From Congeria kusceri (Eukaryota; Mollusca; Bivalvia; Myida; Dreissenidae): a stretch of DNA of 64,000 nucleotides. The stretch covers positions 45,257,048 to 45,321,047 of the forward strand of contig CM051034.1 in the NCBI GenBank assembly GCA_027627225.1, read 5' to 3'. Positions 36,233-50,971 of the stretch are shown piece after piece. The notes below the pieces were generated by a model that saw nothing but the letters and a program-made list of their open reading frames with translations, was not told the origin of the DNA and searched no databases. How positions within the stretch are numbered: position 1 is the first letter of the stretch; every line of letters starts with the position of its first letter. The position numbers and the translations under genes are program-made.

Positions 36233-39200
36233 GCATACATGCATGTACTACGACGTTTACAAGCTACATATTATGTAAACGTTATATAGTTGTCATACAT
36301 GCATGTACTACGACGTTTACAAGCTACATATTATGTAAACGTTATATAGTTGTCATACATGCATGTACTACGACGTTTACAAGCTACATATTATGTAGAC
36401 GTTATATAGTTGTCATACATGCATGTACTACGACGTTTACAAGCTACATATTATGTAGACGTTATATAGTTGTCATATATGCATGTACTACGACGTTTAC
36501 AAGCTACATATTATGTAGACGATATATAGTTGTCATACATGCATGTACTACGACGTTTGCAAGCTACATATTATGTAGACGTTATATAGTTGTCATACAT
36601 GCATGTACTACGACGTGTACAAGCTACATATTATGTAGACGTTATATAGTTGTCATACATGCATGTACTACGACGTTTACAAGCTACATATTATGTAGAC
36701 GTTATATAGTTGTCATACATGCATGTACTACGACGTTTACAAGCGACATATTATGTAAACGTTATATAGTTGTCATACATGCATGTACTACGACGTTTAC
36801 AAGCTACATATTATGTAGACGTTATATAGTTGTCATACATGCATGTACTACGACGTTTACAAGCTACATATTATGTAGACGTTATATAGTTGTCATACAT
36901 GCATGTACTACGACGTTTACAAGCTACATATTATGTAGACGTTATATAGTTGTCATACATGCATGGACTACGACGTTTACAAGCTACATATTATGTAGAC
37001 GTTATATAGTTGTCATACATGCATGTACTACGACGTATACAAGCTACATATTATGTAGACGTTATATAGTTGTCATACATGCATGTACTACGACGTTTAC
37101 AAGCTACATATTATGTAAACGTTATATAGTTGTCATACATGCATGTACTACGACGTTTACAAGCTACATATTATGTAAACGTTATATAGTTGTCATACAT
37201 GCATGTACTACGACGTTTACAAGCTACATATTATGTAAACGTTATACAGTTGTCATACATGCATGTACTACGACGTTTACAAGCTACATATTATGTAGAC
37301 GTTATATAGTTGTCATACATGCATGTACTACGACGTTTACAAGCTACATATATTGTAGACGTTATATAGTTGTCATACATGCATGTACTACGACGTGTAC
37401 AAGCTACATATTATGTAGACGTTATATAGTTGTCATACATGCATGTACTACGACGTTTACAAACTACATATTATGTAGACGTTATATAGCTGTCATACAT
37501 GCATGTACTACGACGTTTACAAGCTACATATTATGTAGACGTTATATAGTTGTCATACATGCATGTACTACGACGTTTACAAGCTACATATTATGTAAAC
37601 GTTATATAGTTGTCATACATGCATGTACTACGACGTTTACAAGCTACATATTATGTAAACGTTATATAGTTGTCATACATGCATGTACTACGACGTTTAC
37701 AAGCTACATATTATGTAAACGTTATACAGTTGTCATACATGCATGTACTACGACGTTTACAAGCTACATATTATGTAGACGTTATATAGTTGTCATACAT
37801 GCATGTACTACGACGTTTACAAGCTACATATATTGTAGACGTTATATAGTTGTCATACATGCATGTACTACGACGTGTACAAGCTACATATTATGTAGAC
37901 GTTATATAGTTGTCATACATGCATGTACTACGACGTTTACAAACTACATATTATGTAGACGTTATATAGCTGTCATACATGCATGTACTACGACGTTTAC
38001 AAGCTACATATTATGTAGACGTTATATAGTTGCCATACATGCATGTACTACGACATTTACAAGCTACATATTATCTAGACGTTATATAGTTGTCATACAT
38101 GCATGTACTACGACGTTTACAAGCTACATATTATCTAGACGTTATATAGTTATCATACATGCATGTACTACGACGTTTACAAGCTACATATTATGTAGAC
38201 GCTATATAGTTGTCATACATGCATGTACTACGACGTTTACAAGCTACATATTATCTAGACGTTATATAGTTGTCATACATGAATGTACTACGACGTTTAC
38301 AAGCTACATATTATGTAGACGTTATATAGTTGTCATACATGCATGTACTACGACGTTTACAAGCTACATATTATGTAGACGTTATATAGTTGTCATACAT
38401 GCATGTACTACGACGTTTATAAGCTACATATTATCTAGACGTTATATAGTTGTCATACATGCATGTACTACGACGTTTACAAGCTACATATTATGTAAAC
38501 GTTATATAGTTGTCATACATGCATGTACTACGACGTTTACAAGCTACATATTATGTAGACGTTATATAGTTGTCATACATGCATGTACTACGACGTGTAC
38601 AAGCTACATATTATGTAGACGTTATATAGTTGTCATACATGCATGTACTACGACGTTTACAAGCTACATATTATGTAAACTTTATATAGTTATCATACAT
38701 GCATGTACTACGACGTTTACAAGCTACATATTATGTAGACGTTATATAGTTGTCATACATGCATGTACTACGACGTTTACAAGCTACATATTATGTAGAC
38801 GTTATATAGTTGTCATACATGCATGTACTACGACGTTTACAAGCTACATATTATGTAGACGTTATATAGTTGTCATACATGCATGTACTACGACGTGTAC
38901 AAGCTACATATTATGTAGACGTTATATAGTTGTCATACATGCATGTACTACGACGTTTACAAGCTACATATTATGTAGACGTTATATAGTTGTCATACAT
39001 GCATATACTACAACGTTTACAAGCTACATATTATGTAGACGTTATATAGTTGTCATACATGCATATACTACGACGTTTACAAGCTACATATTATGTAGAC
39101 GTTATATAGTTGTCATACATGCATGTACTACGACGTTTACAAGCTACATATTATGTAGACGTTATATAGTTGCCATACATGCATGTACTACGACATTTAC

Positions 39201-42200
39201 AAGCTACATATTATGTAGACGTTATATAGTTGTCATACATGCATGTACTACGACGTTTACAAGCTACATATTATCTAGACGTTATATAGTTATCATACAT
39301 GCATGTACTACGACGTTTACAAGCTACATATTATGTAGACGTTATATAGTTGTCATACATGCATGTACTACGACGTTTACAAGCTACATATTATCTAGAC
39401 GTTATATAGTTGTCATACATGAATGTACTACGACGTTTACAAGCTACATATTATGTAGACGTTATATAGTTGTCATACATGCATGTACTACGACGTTTAC
39501 AAGCTACATATTATCTAGACGTTATATAGTTGTCATACATGCATGTACTACGACGTTTAAAAGCTACATATTATCTAGACGTTATATAGTTGTCATATAT
39601 GCATGTACTACGACGTTTACAAGCTACATATTATGTAAACGTTATATAGTTGTCATACATGCATGTACTACGACGTGTACAAGCTACATATTATGTAGAC
39701 GTTATATAGTCGTCATACATGCATGTACTACGACGTTTACAAGCTACATATTATGTAAACTTTATATAGTTGTCATACATGCATGTACTACGACGTTTAC
39801 AAGCTACATATTATGTAGACGTTATATAGTTGTCATACATGCATGTACTACGACGTTTACAAGCTACATATTATGTAGACGTTATATAGTTGTCATACAT
39901 GCATGTACTACGACGTTTACAAGCTACATATTATGTAGACGTTATATAGTTGTCATACATGCATGTACTACGACGTGTACAAGCTACATATTATGTAGAC
40001 GTTATATAGTTGTCATACATGCATGTACTACGACGTTTACAAGCTACATATTATGTAGACGCTATATAGTTGTCATACATGCATGTACTACGACGTTTAC
40101 AAGCTACATATTATCTAGACGTTATATAGTTGTCATACATGAATGTACTACGACGTTTACAAGCTACATATTATGTAGACGTTATATAGTTGTCATACAT
40201 GCATGTACTACGACGTTTACAAGCTACATATTATGTAGACGTTATATAGTTGTCATACATGCATGTACTACGACGTTTACAAGCTACATATTATCTAGAC
40301 GTTATATAGTTGTCATACATGCATGTACTACGACGTTTATAAGCTACATATTATCTAGACGTTATATAGTTGTCATACATGCATGTACTACGACGTTTAC
40401 AAGCTACATATTATGTAGACGTTATATAGTTGTCATACATGCATGTACTACGACGTTTACAAGCTACATATTATGTAGACGTTATATAGTTGTCATACAT
40501 GCATGTACTACGACGTGTACAAGCTACATATTATGTAGACGTTATATAGTTGTCATACATGCATGTACTACGACGTTTACAAGCTACATATTATGTAAAC
40601 TTTATATAGTTATCATACATGCATGTACTACGACGTTTACAAGCTACATATTATGTAGACGTTATATAGTTGTCATACATGCATGTACTACGACGTTTAC
40701 AAGCTACATATTATGTAGACGTTATATAGTTGTCATACATGCATGTACTACGACGTGTACAAGCTACATATTATGTAGACGTTATATAGTTGTCATACAT
40801 GCATGTACTACGACGTTTACAAGCTACATATTATGTAGACGTTATATAGTTGTCATACATGCATATACTACAACGTTTACAAGCTACATATTATGTAGAC
40901 GTTATATAGTTGTCATACATGCATATACTACGACGTTTACAAGCTACATATTATGTAGACGTTATATAGTTGTCATACATGCATGTACTACGACGTTTAC
41001 AAGCTACATATTATGTAGACGTTATATAGTTGCCATACATGCATGTACTACGACATTTACAAGCTACATATTATGTAGACGTTATATAGTTGTCATACAT
41101 GCATGTACTACGACGTTTACAAGCTACATATTATCTAGACGTTATATAGTTGTCATACATGCATGTACTACGACGTTTACAAGCTACATATTATGTAGAC
41201 GTTATATAGTTGTCATACATGCATGTACTACGACGTTTACAAGCTACATATTATCTAGACGTTATATAGTTGTCATACATGAATGTACTACGACGTTTAC
41301 AAGCTACATATTATGTAGACGTTATATAGTTGTCATACATGCATGTACTACGACGTTTACAAGCTACATATTATCTAGACGTTATATAGTTGTCATACAT
41401 GCATGTACTACGACGTTCACAAGCTACATATTATCTAGACGTTATATAGTTGTCATACATGCATGTACTACGACGTTTACAAGCTACATATTATGTAAAC
41501 GTTATATAGTTGTCATACATGCATGTTCTACGACGTGTACAAGCTACATATTATGTAGACGTTATATAGTTGTCATACATGCATGTACTACGACGTTTAC
41601 AAGCTACATATTATGTAGACGTTATATAGTTGTCATACATGCATGTACTACGACGTTTACAAGCTACATATTATGTAAACTTTATATAGTTGTCATACAT
41701 GCATGTACTACGACGTTTACAAGCTACATATTATGTAGACGTTATATAGTTGTCATACATGCATGTACTACGACGTTTACAAGCTACATATTATCTAGAC
41801 GTTATATAGTTGTCATACATGCATGTACTACGACGTTTACAAGCTACATATTATGTAGACGTTATATAGTTGTCATACATGCATGTACTACGACGTGTAC
41901 AAGCTACATATTATCTAGACGTTATATAGTTGTCATACATGCATGTACTACGACGTTTACAAGCTACATATTATGTAGACGTTATATAGTTGTCATACAT
42001 GCATGTACTACTACGTTTACAAGCTACATATTATCTAGACGTTATATAGTTGTCATACATGCATATACTACGACGTTTACAAGCTACATATTATGTAGAC
42101 GTTATATAGTTGTCATACATGCATGTACTACGACGTTTACAAGCTACATATTATGTAGACGTTATATAGTTGTCATACATGCATGTACTACGACGTTTAC

Positions 42201-45200
42201 AAGCTACATATTATGTAGACGTTATATAGTTGTCATACATGCATGTACTACGACGTTTACAAGCTACATATTATGTAGAAGTTATAAACGTCCATATATG
42301 CATGTACTACGACGTTTACAAGCTACATATTATGTAGACGTTATATAGTTTTCGTACATGCATGTACTACGACGTTTACAAGCTACATATTATCTGGACG
42401 TTATATAGTTGTCATACATGCATGTACTACGACGTTTACAAGCTTCATATTATGTAGACGTTATAAACGTCCATATATGCATGTACTACGACGTTTACAA
42501 GCTACATATTATGTAGACGTTATATAGTTGTCATACATGCATGTACTACGACGTGTACAAGCTACATATTATGTAGACGTTATATAGTTGTCATACATGC
42601 ATGTACTACGACGTGCACAAGCTACATATTATGTAGACGTTATAAACGTGCATACATGCATGTACTACGACGTTTACAAGCTACATATTATGTAGACGTT
42701 ATATAGTTGTCATACATGCATGTACTACGACGTGTACAAGCTACATATTATGTAGACGTTATATAGTTGACATACATGCATGTACTACGACGTGTACAAG
42801 CTACATATTATGTAGACGTTATATAGTTGTCATACATGCATGTACTACGACGTGTACATGCTACATATTATGTAGACGTTATATAGTTGTCATACATGCA
42901 TGTACTACGACGTTTGCAAGCTACATATTATGTAGACGTTATATAGTTGTCATACATGCATTCACTACGACGTGTACAAGCAACATATTATGTAGACGTT
43001 ATATAGATTTCATATATGCATGTACAACGACGTGTACAAGCTACATATTATGTAGACGTTATATAGTTGTCATACATGCATGTTCTACGACGTGTACAAG
43101 CTACATATTATGTAAACGTTATATAGTTGTCATACATGCATGTACTACGACGTGTACGAGCTACATATTATGTAGACGTTATATAGTTGTCATACATTCA
43201 TGTACTACGACGTTTACAAGCTACATATTATGTAGACGTTATATAGTTGTCATACATGCATGTACTACGACGTGTACAAGCTACATAATATGTAAACGTT
43301 ATATAGTTGTCATACATTCATGTACTACGACGTTTACAAGCTACATATTATGTAGACGTTATATAGTTGTCATACATGCATGTACTACGACGTGTACAAG
43401 CTACATATTATGTAGACGTTATATAGTTGTCATACATTCATGTATTACGACGTTTACAATCTACATATTATGTAGACGTTATATAGTTGTCATACATGCA
43501 TGTACTACGACGTTTTCAAGCTACATATTATGTAGACGTTATATAGTTGTCATACATGCATGTACTACGACGTTTACAAGCTACATATTATGTAGACGTT
43601 ATATAGTTGTCATACATGCATGTACTACGACGTTTACAAGCTACATATTATGTAGACGTTATATAGTTGTCATACATGCATGTACTACGACGTGTACAAG
43701 CTACATATTATGTAAACATTATATAGTTGTCATACATGCATGTACTACGACGTGTACAAGCTACATATTATGTAGACATTTTATAGTTGTCATACATGCA
43801 TGTATTACGACGTGTACAATCTACATATTATGTAGACGTTATATAGTTGTCATACATGCATGTACTACGACGTGTACAAGCTACATATTATGTAGACGTT
43901 ATATAGTTGTCATACATGCATGTACTACGACGTTTACAAGCTACATTATATGTAGACGTTATATAGTTGTCATACATGCATGTACTACGACGTGTACAAG
44001 CTACATATTATGTAGACGTTATATAGTTGTCATACATGCATGTACTACGACGTGCACAAGCTACATATTATGTAGACGTTATATAGTTGTCATACATGCA
44101 TGTACTACGACGTTTATAAGCTACATATTATGTAGACGTTATATAGTTGTCATACATGCATGTACTACGACGTGTACAAGCTACATATTATGTAGACGTT
44201 ATATAGTTGTCATACATGCATGTACTACGACGTGTACAAGCTACATATTATGTAGACGTTATATAGTTGTCATACATGCATGTACTACGACGTGTACAAG
44301 CTACATATTATGTAGACGTTATATAGTTGTCATACATGCATGTACTACGACGTGTACGAGCTACATATTATGTAGACGTTATATAGTTGTCATACATGCA
44401 TGTACTACGACGTTTACAAGCTACATATTATGTAGACGTTATATAGTTGTCATACATGCATGTACTACGACGTGTACAAGCTACATATTATGTAGACGTT
44501 ATATAGTTGTCATACATGCATGTACTACGACGTTTACAAGCTACATATTATGTAGACGTTATATAGTTGTCATACATGCATGTACTACGACGTTTACAAG
44601 CGACATATTATGTAAACGTTATATAGTTGTCATACATGCATGTACTACGACGTTTACAAGCTACATATTATGTAGACGTTATATAGTTGTCATACATGCA
44701 TGTACTACGACGTGTACAAGCTACATATTATGTAGACGTTATATAGTTGTCATACATGCATGTACTACGACGTTTACAAGCTACATATTATGTAGACGTT
44801 ATATAGTTGTCATACATGCATGGACTACGACGTTTACAAGCTACATATTATGTAGACGTTATATTGTTGTCATACATGCATGTACTACGACGTATACAAG
44901 CTACATATTATGTAGACGTTATATAGTTGTCATACATGCATGTACTACGACGTATACAAGCTACATATTATGTAGACGTTATATAGTTTTCATACATTCA
45001 TGTACTACGTCCTTTACAAGCAACATATTATGTAAACGTTATATAGTTGTCATACATGCATGTACTACGACGTTTACAAGCTACATATTATGTAAACGTT
45101 ATATAGTTGTCATACATGCATGTACTACGACGTTTACAAGCTACATATTATGTAAACGTTATACAGTTGTCATACATGCATGTACTACGACGTTTACAAG

Positions 45201-48200
45201 CTACATATTATGTAGACGTTATATAGTTGTCATACATGCATGTACTACGACGTTTACAAGCTACATATATTGTAGACGTTATATAGTTGTCATACATGCA
45301 TGTACTACGACGTGTACAAGCTACATATTATGTAGACGTTATATAGTTGTCATACATGCATGTACTACGACGTTTACAAACTACATATTATGTAGACGTT
45401 ATATAGTTGTCATACATGCATGTACTACGACGTTTACAAGCTACATATTATGTAGACGTTATATAGTTGCCATACATGCATGTACTACGACATTTACAAG
45501 CTACATATTATCTAGACGTTATATAGTTGTCATACATGCATGTACTACGACGTTTACAAGCTACATATTATCTAGACGTTATATAGTTATCATACATGCA
45601 TGTACTACGACGTTTACAAGCTACATATTATGTAGACGCTATATAGTTGTCATACATGCATGTACTACGACGTTTACAAGCTACATATTATCTAGACGTT
45701 ATATAGTTGTCATACATGAATGTACTACGACGTTTACAAGCTACATATTATGTAGACGTTATATAGTTGTCATACATGCATGTACTACGACGTTTACAAG
45801 CTACATATTATATAGACGTTATATAGTTGTCATACATGCATGTACTACGACGTTTATAAGCTACATATTATCTAGACGTTATATAGTTGTCATACATGCA
45901 TGTACTACGACGTTTACAAGCTACATATTATGTAAACGTTATATAGTTGTCATACATGCATGTACTACGACGTGTACAAGCTACATATTATGTAGACGTT
46001 ATATAGTTGTCATACATGCATGTACTACGACGTTTACAAGCTACATATTATGTAAACTTTATATAGTTGTCATACATGCATGTACTACGACGTTTACAAG
46101 CTACATATTATGTAGACGTTATATAGTTGTCATACATGCATGTACTACGACGTTTACAAGCTAAATATTATGTAAACGTTATATAGTTGTCATACATGCA
46201 TGTACTACGACGTTTACAAGCTACATATTATGTAGACGTTATATAGTTGTCATACATGCATGTACTACGACGTGTACAAGCTACATATTATGTAGACGTT
46301 ATATAGTTGTCATACATGCATGTACTACGACGTTTACAAGCTACATATTATGTAGACGTTATATAGTTGTCATACATGCATATACTACAACGTTTACAAG
46401 CTACATATTATGTAGACGTTATATAGTTGTCATACATGCATATACTACGACGTTTACAAGCTACATATTATGTAGACGTTATATAGTTGTCATACATGCA
46501 TGTACTACGACGTTTACAAACTACATATTATGTAGACGTTATATAGTTGTCATACATGCATGTACTACGACGTTTATAAGCTACATATTATGTAGACGTT
46601 ATATAGTTGTCATACATGCATGTACTACGACGTGTACAAGCTACATATTATGTAGACGTTATATAGTTGTCATACATGCATGTACTACGACGTGTACAAG
46701 CTACATATTATATAGACGTTATATAGTTGTCATACATGCATGTACTACGACGTGTACAAGCTACATATTATGTAGACGTTATATAGTTGTCATACATGCA
46801 TGTACTACGACGTGTACGAGCTGCATATTATGTAGACGTTATATAGTTGTCATACATGCATGTACTACGACGTTTACAAGCTACATATTATGTAGACGTT
46901 ATATAGTTGCATACATGCATGTACTACGACGTGTACAAGCTACATATTATGTAGACGTTATATAGTTGTCATACATGCATGTACTACGACGTTTACAAGC
47001 TACATATTATGTAGACGTTATATAGTTGTCATACATGCATGTACTACGACGTTTACAAGCGACATATTATGTAAACGTTATATAGTTGTCATACATGCAT
47101 GTACTACGACGTTTACAAGCTACATATTATGTAGACGTTATATAGTTGTCATACATGCATGTACTACGACGTGTACAAGCTACATATTATGTAGACGTTA
47201 TATAGTTGTCATACATGCATGTACTACGACGTTTACAAGCTACATATTATGTAGACGTTATATAGTTGTCATACATGCATGGACTACGACGTTTACAAGC
47301 TACATATTATGTAGACGTTATATAGTTGTCATACATGCATGTACTACGACGTATACAAGCTACATATTATGTAGACGTTATATAGTTGTCATACATGCAT
47401 GTACTACGACGTATACAAGCTACATATTATGTAGACGTTATATAGTTTTCATACATTCATGTACTACGACGTTTACAAGCAACATATTATGTAAACGTTA
47501 TATAGTTGTCATACATGCATGTACTACGACGTTTACAAGCTACATATTATGTAAACGTTATATAGTTGTCACACATGCATGTACTACGACGTTTACAAGC
47601 TACATATTATGTAAACGTTATACAGTTGTCATACATGCATGTACTACGACGTTTACAAGCTACATATTATGTAGACGTTATATAGTTGTCATACATGCAT
47701 GTACTACGACGTTTACAAGCTACATATATTGTAGACGTTATATAGTTGTCATACATGCATGTACTACGACGTTTACAAGCTACATATTATGTAGACGTTA
47801 TATATTTGCCATACATGCATGTACTACGACATTTACAAGCTACATATTATCTAGACGTTATATAGTTGTCATACATGCATGTACTACGACGTTTACAAGC
47901 TACATATTATCTAGACGTTATATAGTTATCATACATGCAAGTACTACGACGTTTACAAGCTACATATTATGTAGACGTTATATAGTTGTCATACATGCAT
48001 GGACTACGACGTTTACAAGCTACATATTATGTAGACGTTATATAGTTGTCATACATGCATGTACTACGACGTATACAAGCTACATATTATGTAGACGTTA
48101 TATAGTTGTCATACATGCATGTACTACGACGTGTACAAGCTACATATTATGTAGACGTTATATAGTTGTCATACATGCATGTACTACGACGTTTACAAGC

Positions 48201-49548
48201 TACATATTATGTAGACGTTATATAGTTGTCATACATGCATGGACTACGACGTTTACAAGCTACATATTATGTAGACGTTATATAGTTGTCATACATGCAT
48301 GTACTACGACGTGTACGAGCTACATATTATGTAGACGTTATATAGTTGTCATACATGCATGTACTACGACGTTTACAAGCTACATATTATGTAGACGTTA
48401 TATAGTTGTCATACATGCATGTACTACGACGTGTACAAGCTACATATTATGTAGACGTTATATAGTTGTCATACATGCATGTACTACGACGTGTACAAGC
48501 TACATATTATGTAGACGTTATAAACGTGCATACATGCATGTACTACGACGTTTACAAGCTACATATTATGTAGACGTTATATAGTTGTCATACATGCATG
48601 TACTACGACGTGTACAAGCTACATATTATGTAGACGTTATATAGTTGTCATACATGCATGTACTACGACGTGTACAAGCTACATATTATGTAGACGTTAT
48701 ATAGTTGTCATACATGCATGTACTACGACGTGTACATGCTACATATTATGTAGACGTTATATAGTTGTCATACATGCATGTACTACGACGTTTGCAAGCT
48801 ACATATTATGTAGACGTTATATAGTTGTCATACATGCATTCACTACGACGTGTACAAGCTACATATTATGTAGACGTTATATAGATTTCATATATGCATG
48901 TACTACGACGTGTACATGCTACATATTATGTAGACGTTATATAGTTGTCATACATTCATGTACTACGACGTTTACAAGCTACATATTATGTAGACGTTAT
49001 ATAGTTGTCATACATGCATGTACTACGACGTGCACAAGCTACATATTATGTAGACGTTATATAGTTGTCATACATGCATGTACTACGACGTTTATAAGCT
49101 ACATATTATGTAGACGTTATATAGTTGTCATACATGCATGTACTACGACGTGTACAAGCTACATATTATGTAGACGTTATATAGTTGTCATACATGCATG
49201 TACTACGACGTGTACAAGCTACATATTATGTAGACGTTATATAGTTGTCATACATGCATGTACTACGACGTGTACAAGCTACATATTATGTAGACGTTAT
49301 ATAGTTGTCATACATGCATGTACTACGACGTGTACGAGCTACATATTATGTAGACGTTATATAGTTGTCATACATGCATGTACTACGACGTTTACAAGCT
49401 ACATATTATGTAGACGTTATATAGTTGTCATACATGCATGTACTACGACGTGTACAAGCTACATATTATGTAGACGTTATATAGTTGTCATACATGCATG
49501 TACTACGACGTTTACAAGCTACATATTATGTAGACGTTATATAGTTGT
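36233..49548 (+). repeat. 60-bp satellite array, about 222 copies
   Basis: A 13,316-bp head-to-tail array of a 60-bp monomer. Main words in order are GCATGTACTACGACGTTTAC, AAGCTACATATTATGTAGAC and GTTATATAGTTGTCATACAT. Copies differ mostly at single sites: ACGTTTAC/ACGTGTAC, TGTAAAC/TGTAGAC/TCTAGAC, TTGTCAT/TTGCCAT, GCATG/GAATG. Most monomers are 60 bp; rare 59-bp ones carry TATAAACGTxCAT near 42,280, 42,460, 42,640 and 48,520, and there is another 1-bp loss near 46,908. Each monomer has ACGTTTACA and TGTAAACGT as a 9-bp inverted repeat around a 12-nt loop. No frame stays open although the period is a multiple of three. The array edges are very sharp at both ends. Confidence 0.98.
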
Positions 49549-49818
49549 TGCAATGGGTCTTTTACTAACAACTTAATATAGCGGGATTGTATCGATAAAT
49601 TAAACGTGCATTAACGGGTTAATTTCGTCCGAGATCTGGTACCCACATCATATAAAAAAAACAATGATCATATTTGTTTAACTCGCTACAGCTGTGTTGT
49701 TTCACTTGTCAAAACAAATACAACTGAATTTACTTTTTACCATAATTATTTAACTATATTATCATTATATTCGGTTGAATCGGAAAATTACTTTAATATT
49801 CAATTTGCTCGAATATGT
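49549..49818 (+). repeat. Right flank of satellite (duplicated sequence)
   Basis: Begins right after the last monomer with GCAATGGGTCTTTTAC and continues with TATCGATAAATTAAACG, AACGGGTTAATTTCGTCCG and GGTACCCACAT, matching 34,781-35,055. Similarity fades after about 49,815. The stretch to 50,060 shows nothing else recognisable. Confidence 0.8.
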
Positions 49819-50068
49819 ACTCACTTTACTGGTCCAGAGATTAAAAGAAAAACAATTGGCAATAAATCAGACACTTGTCCGATGACTTCAGTCAAATCCT
49901 TTTGTTTGATACGACATAGATTATAAAAACATCTACTTCAAAGTAGTTATCTCTGGCAAAGTATGCATTTAGAGGAGTGGAATTTAGGTTGTAATAAGTC
50001 ACTATTGTGTTGAAACTCTGTTATAGAAAATAAACATAATAGTTAACATATCAATTATATTATTTTAC

Positions 50069-50941
50069 CTGCTTGTCGGGTTTCTTTTCAACCAACTCAT
50101 CGCTTCCTTCGCATACCTCTTGAAGCGTGCCAATCTCTTGAATTGTGGTTTGCAGAAAAGTGTGTAGTTTGGAATTCTTTTCAAATCTAAATTTTACAAT
50201 ATGGTTTTCCAATGAACATTTTCTAATAATAGCATTTATGTCTTGTAGTTCCTTCTCCAGTCTTTTCGAAATGATATACAACTGTCGTTGATGTTTTTTT
50301 TCTGACACGTCTTGTACAAGATGTTTCCGTTCTTGAATCCGCCGTTTTGTTTCCTTGCATGTGTTGTCTACTGTCTTTAGATTGTCGGCATTCAGACTAT
50401 GCTTACTCTGACCTGCATGTTTCGCCTTTGTTACTAACTGGTCAAGTCTAGCTTTTAGTTCCGTGTTGTACGTTTCAATAGCATGTATATATGCGTCTTT
50501 GCATTCATCGTTTAATTTCACGTTTTCTTCGACACGCTTTTCTATCGCACATATTTCCTCTTCTAAGTCCCTTAGTGTCGTAAGTCGTTCGTTTGTCTGA
50601 TGTTCATCAAATATGATATCATGAAGATCCACAATTGAATCTTTACATGACATGTGGTTTAAACGAATACAACGCCCGCAAATAGTCGCATCGTGCTTTT
50701 CACAATAAAGCGCTTGGTTTTCTGTGGTATGGAGCGAACATTTTTGTTCGTGAATGTCCTTTTTTCGAATTTCTGGATTATTTGCTAATTTATTTGATCC
50801 ATCCAACTGAAATGTGATGTGACCAGACGCTTTTGAATGTAATGCAAAACATGTTTCACCAAGTCGCACACTGCAGTTTTCGCAGAATCCAAACACTGAT
50901 TCGTCGAAGCAAAATCCGCAAACCTCGGATGCCGTTGCCAT
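50069..50941 (-). CDS. TRIM-like protein exon: two B-box zinc fingers plus coiled coil
   Basis: Numbering from the Met at 50,941 (MATASEVCGFC): C8, C11, C20, C23, C31, H35 and H41 form a B-box-1-like finger. C68, H71, C80, H83, C88, C91, H96 and C99 form a B-box-2 finger (KCSLHTTENQALYCEKHDAT). About residues 105-265 are charged heptad-like sequence, a likely coiled coil. TRIM proteins usually add an N-terminal RING for ubiquitin ligase activity; none is seen here. The upstream in-frame Met at 50,971 is less likely, because TTTTATTAGACAG just before GTTATGG looks like a splice acceptor, which places the start in an exon beginning at 50,944. At the 3' end, GACAAGCAG is followed by GTAAAA, a good donor in phase 0. 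Without splicing the frame stops two codons later at 50,060. A downstream exon (NHL, filamin or other) was not found on this strand. The product is probably a cytoplasmic adaptor or ligase-like protein; bivalves have large TRIM families, often linked to innate immunity, which is background and not shown here. Confidence 0.8.
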
Positions 50942-50971
50942 AACCTGTCTAATAAAAGCAAAAAGACGCAT

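Noticed and set aside
36233..49548. Repetitive protein encoded by the 60-bp satellite
   Set aside because: The period is a multiple of three, but TAG and other stops recur in the monomer and no long frame exists on either strand.
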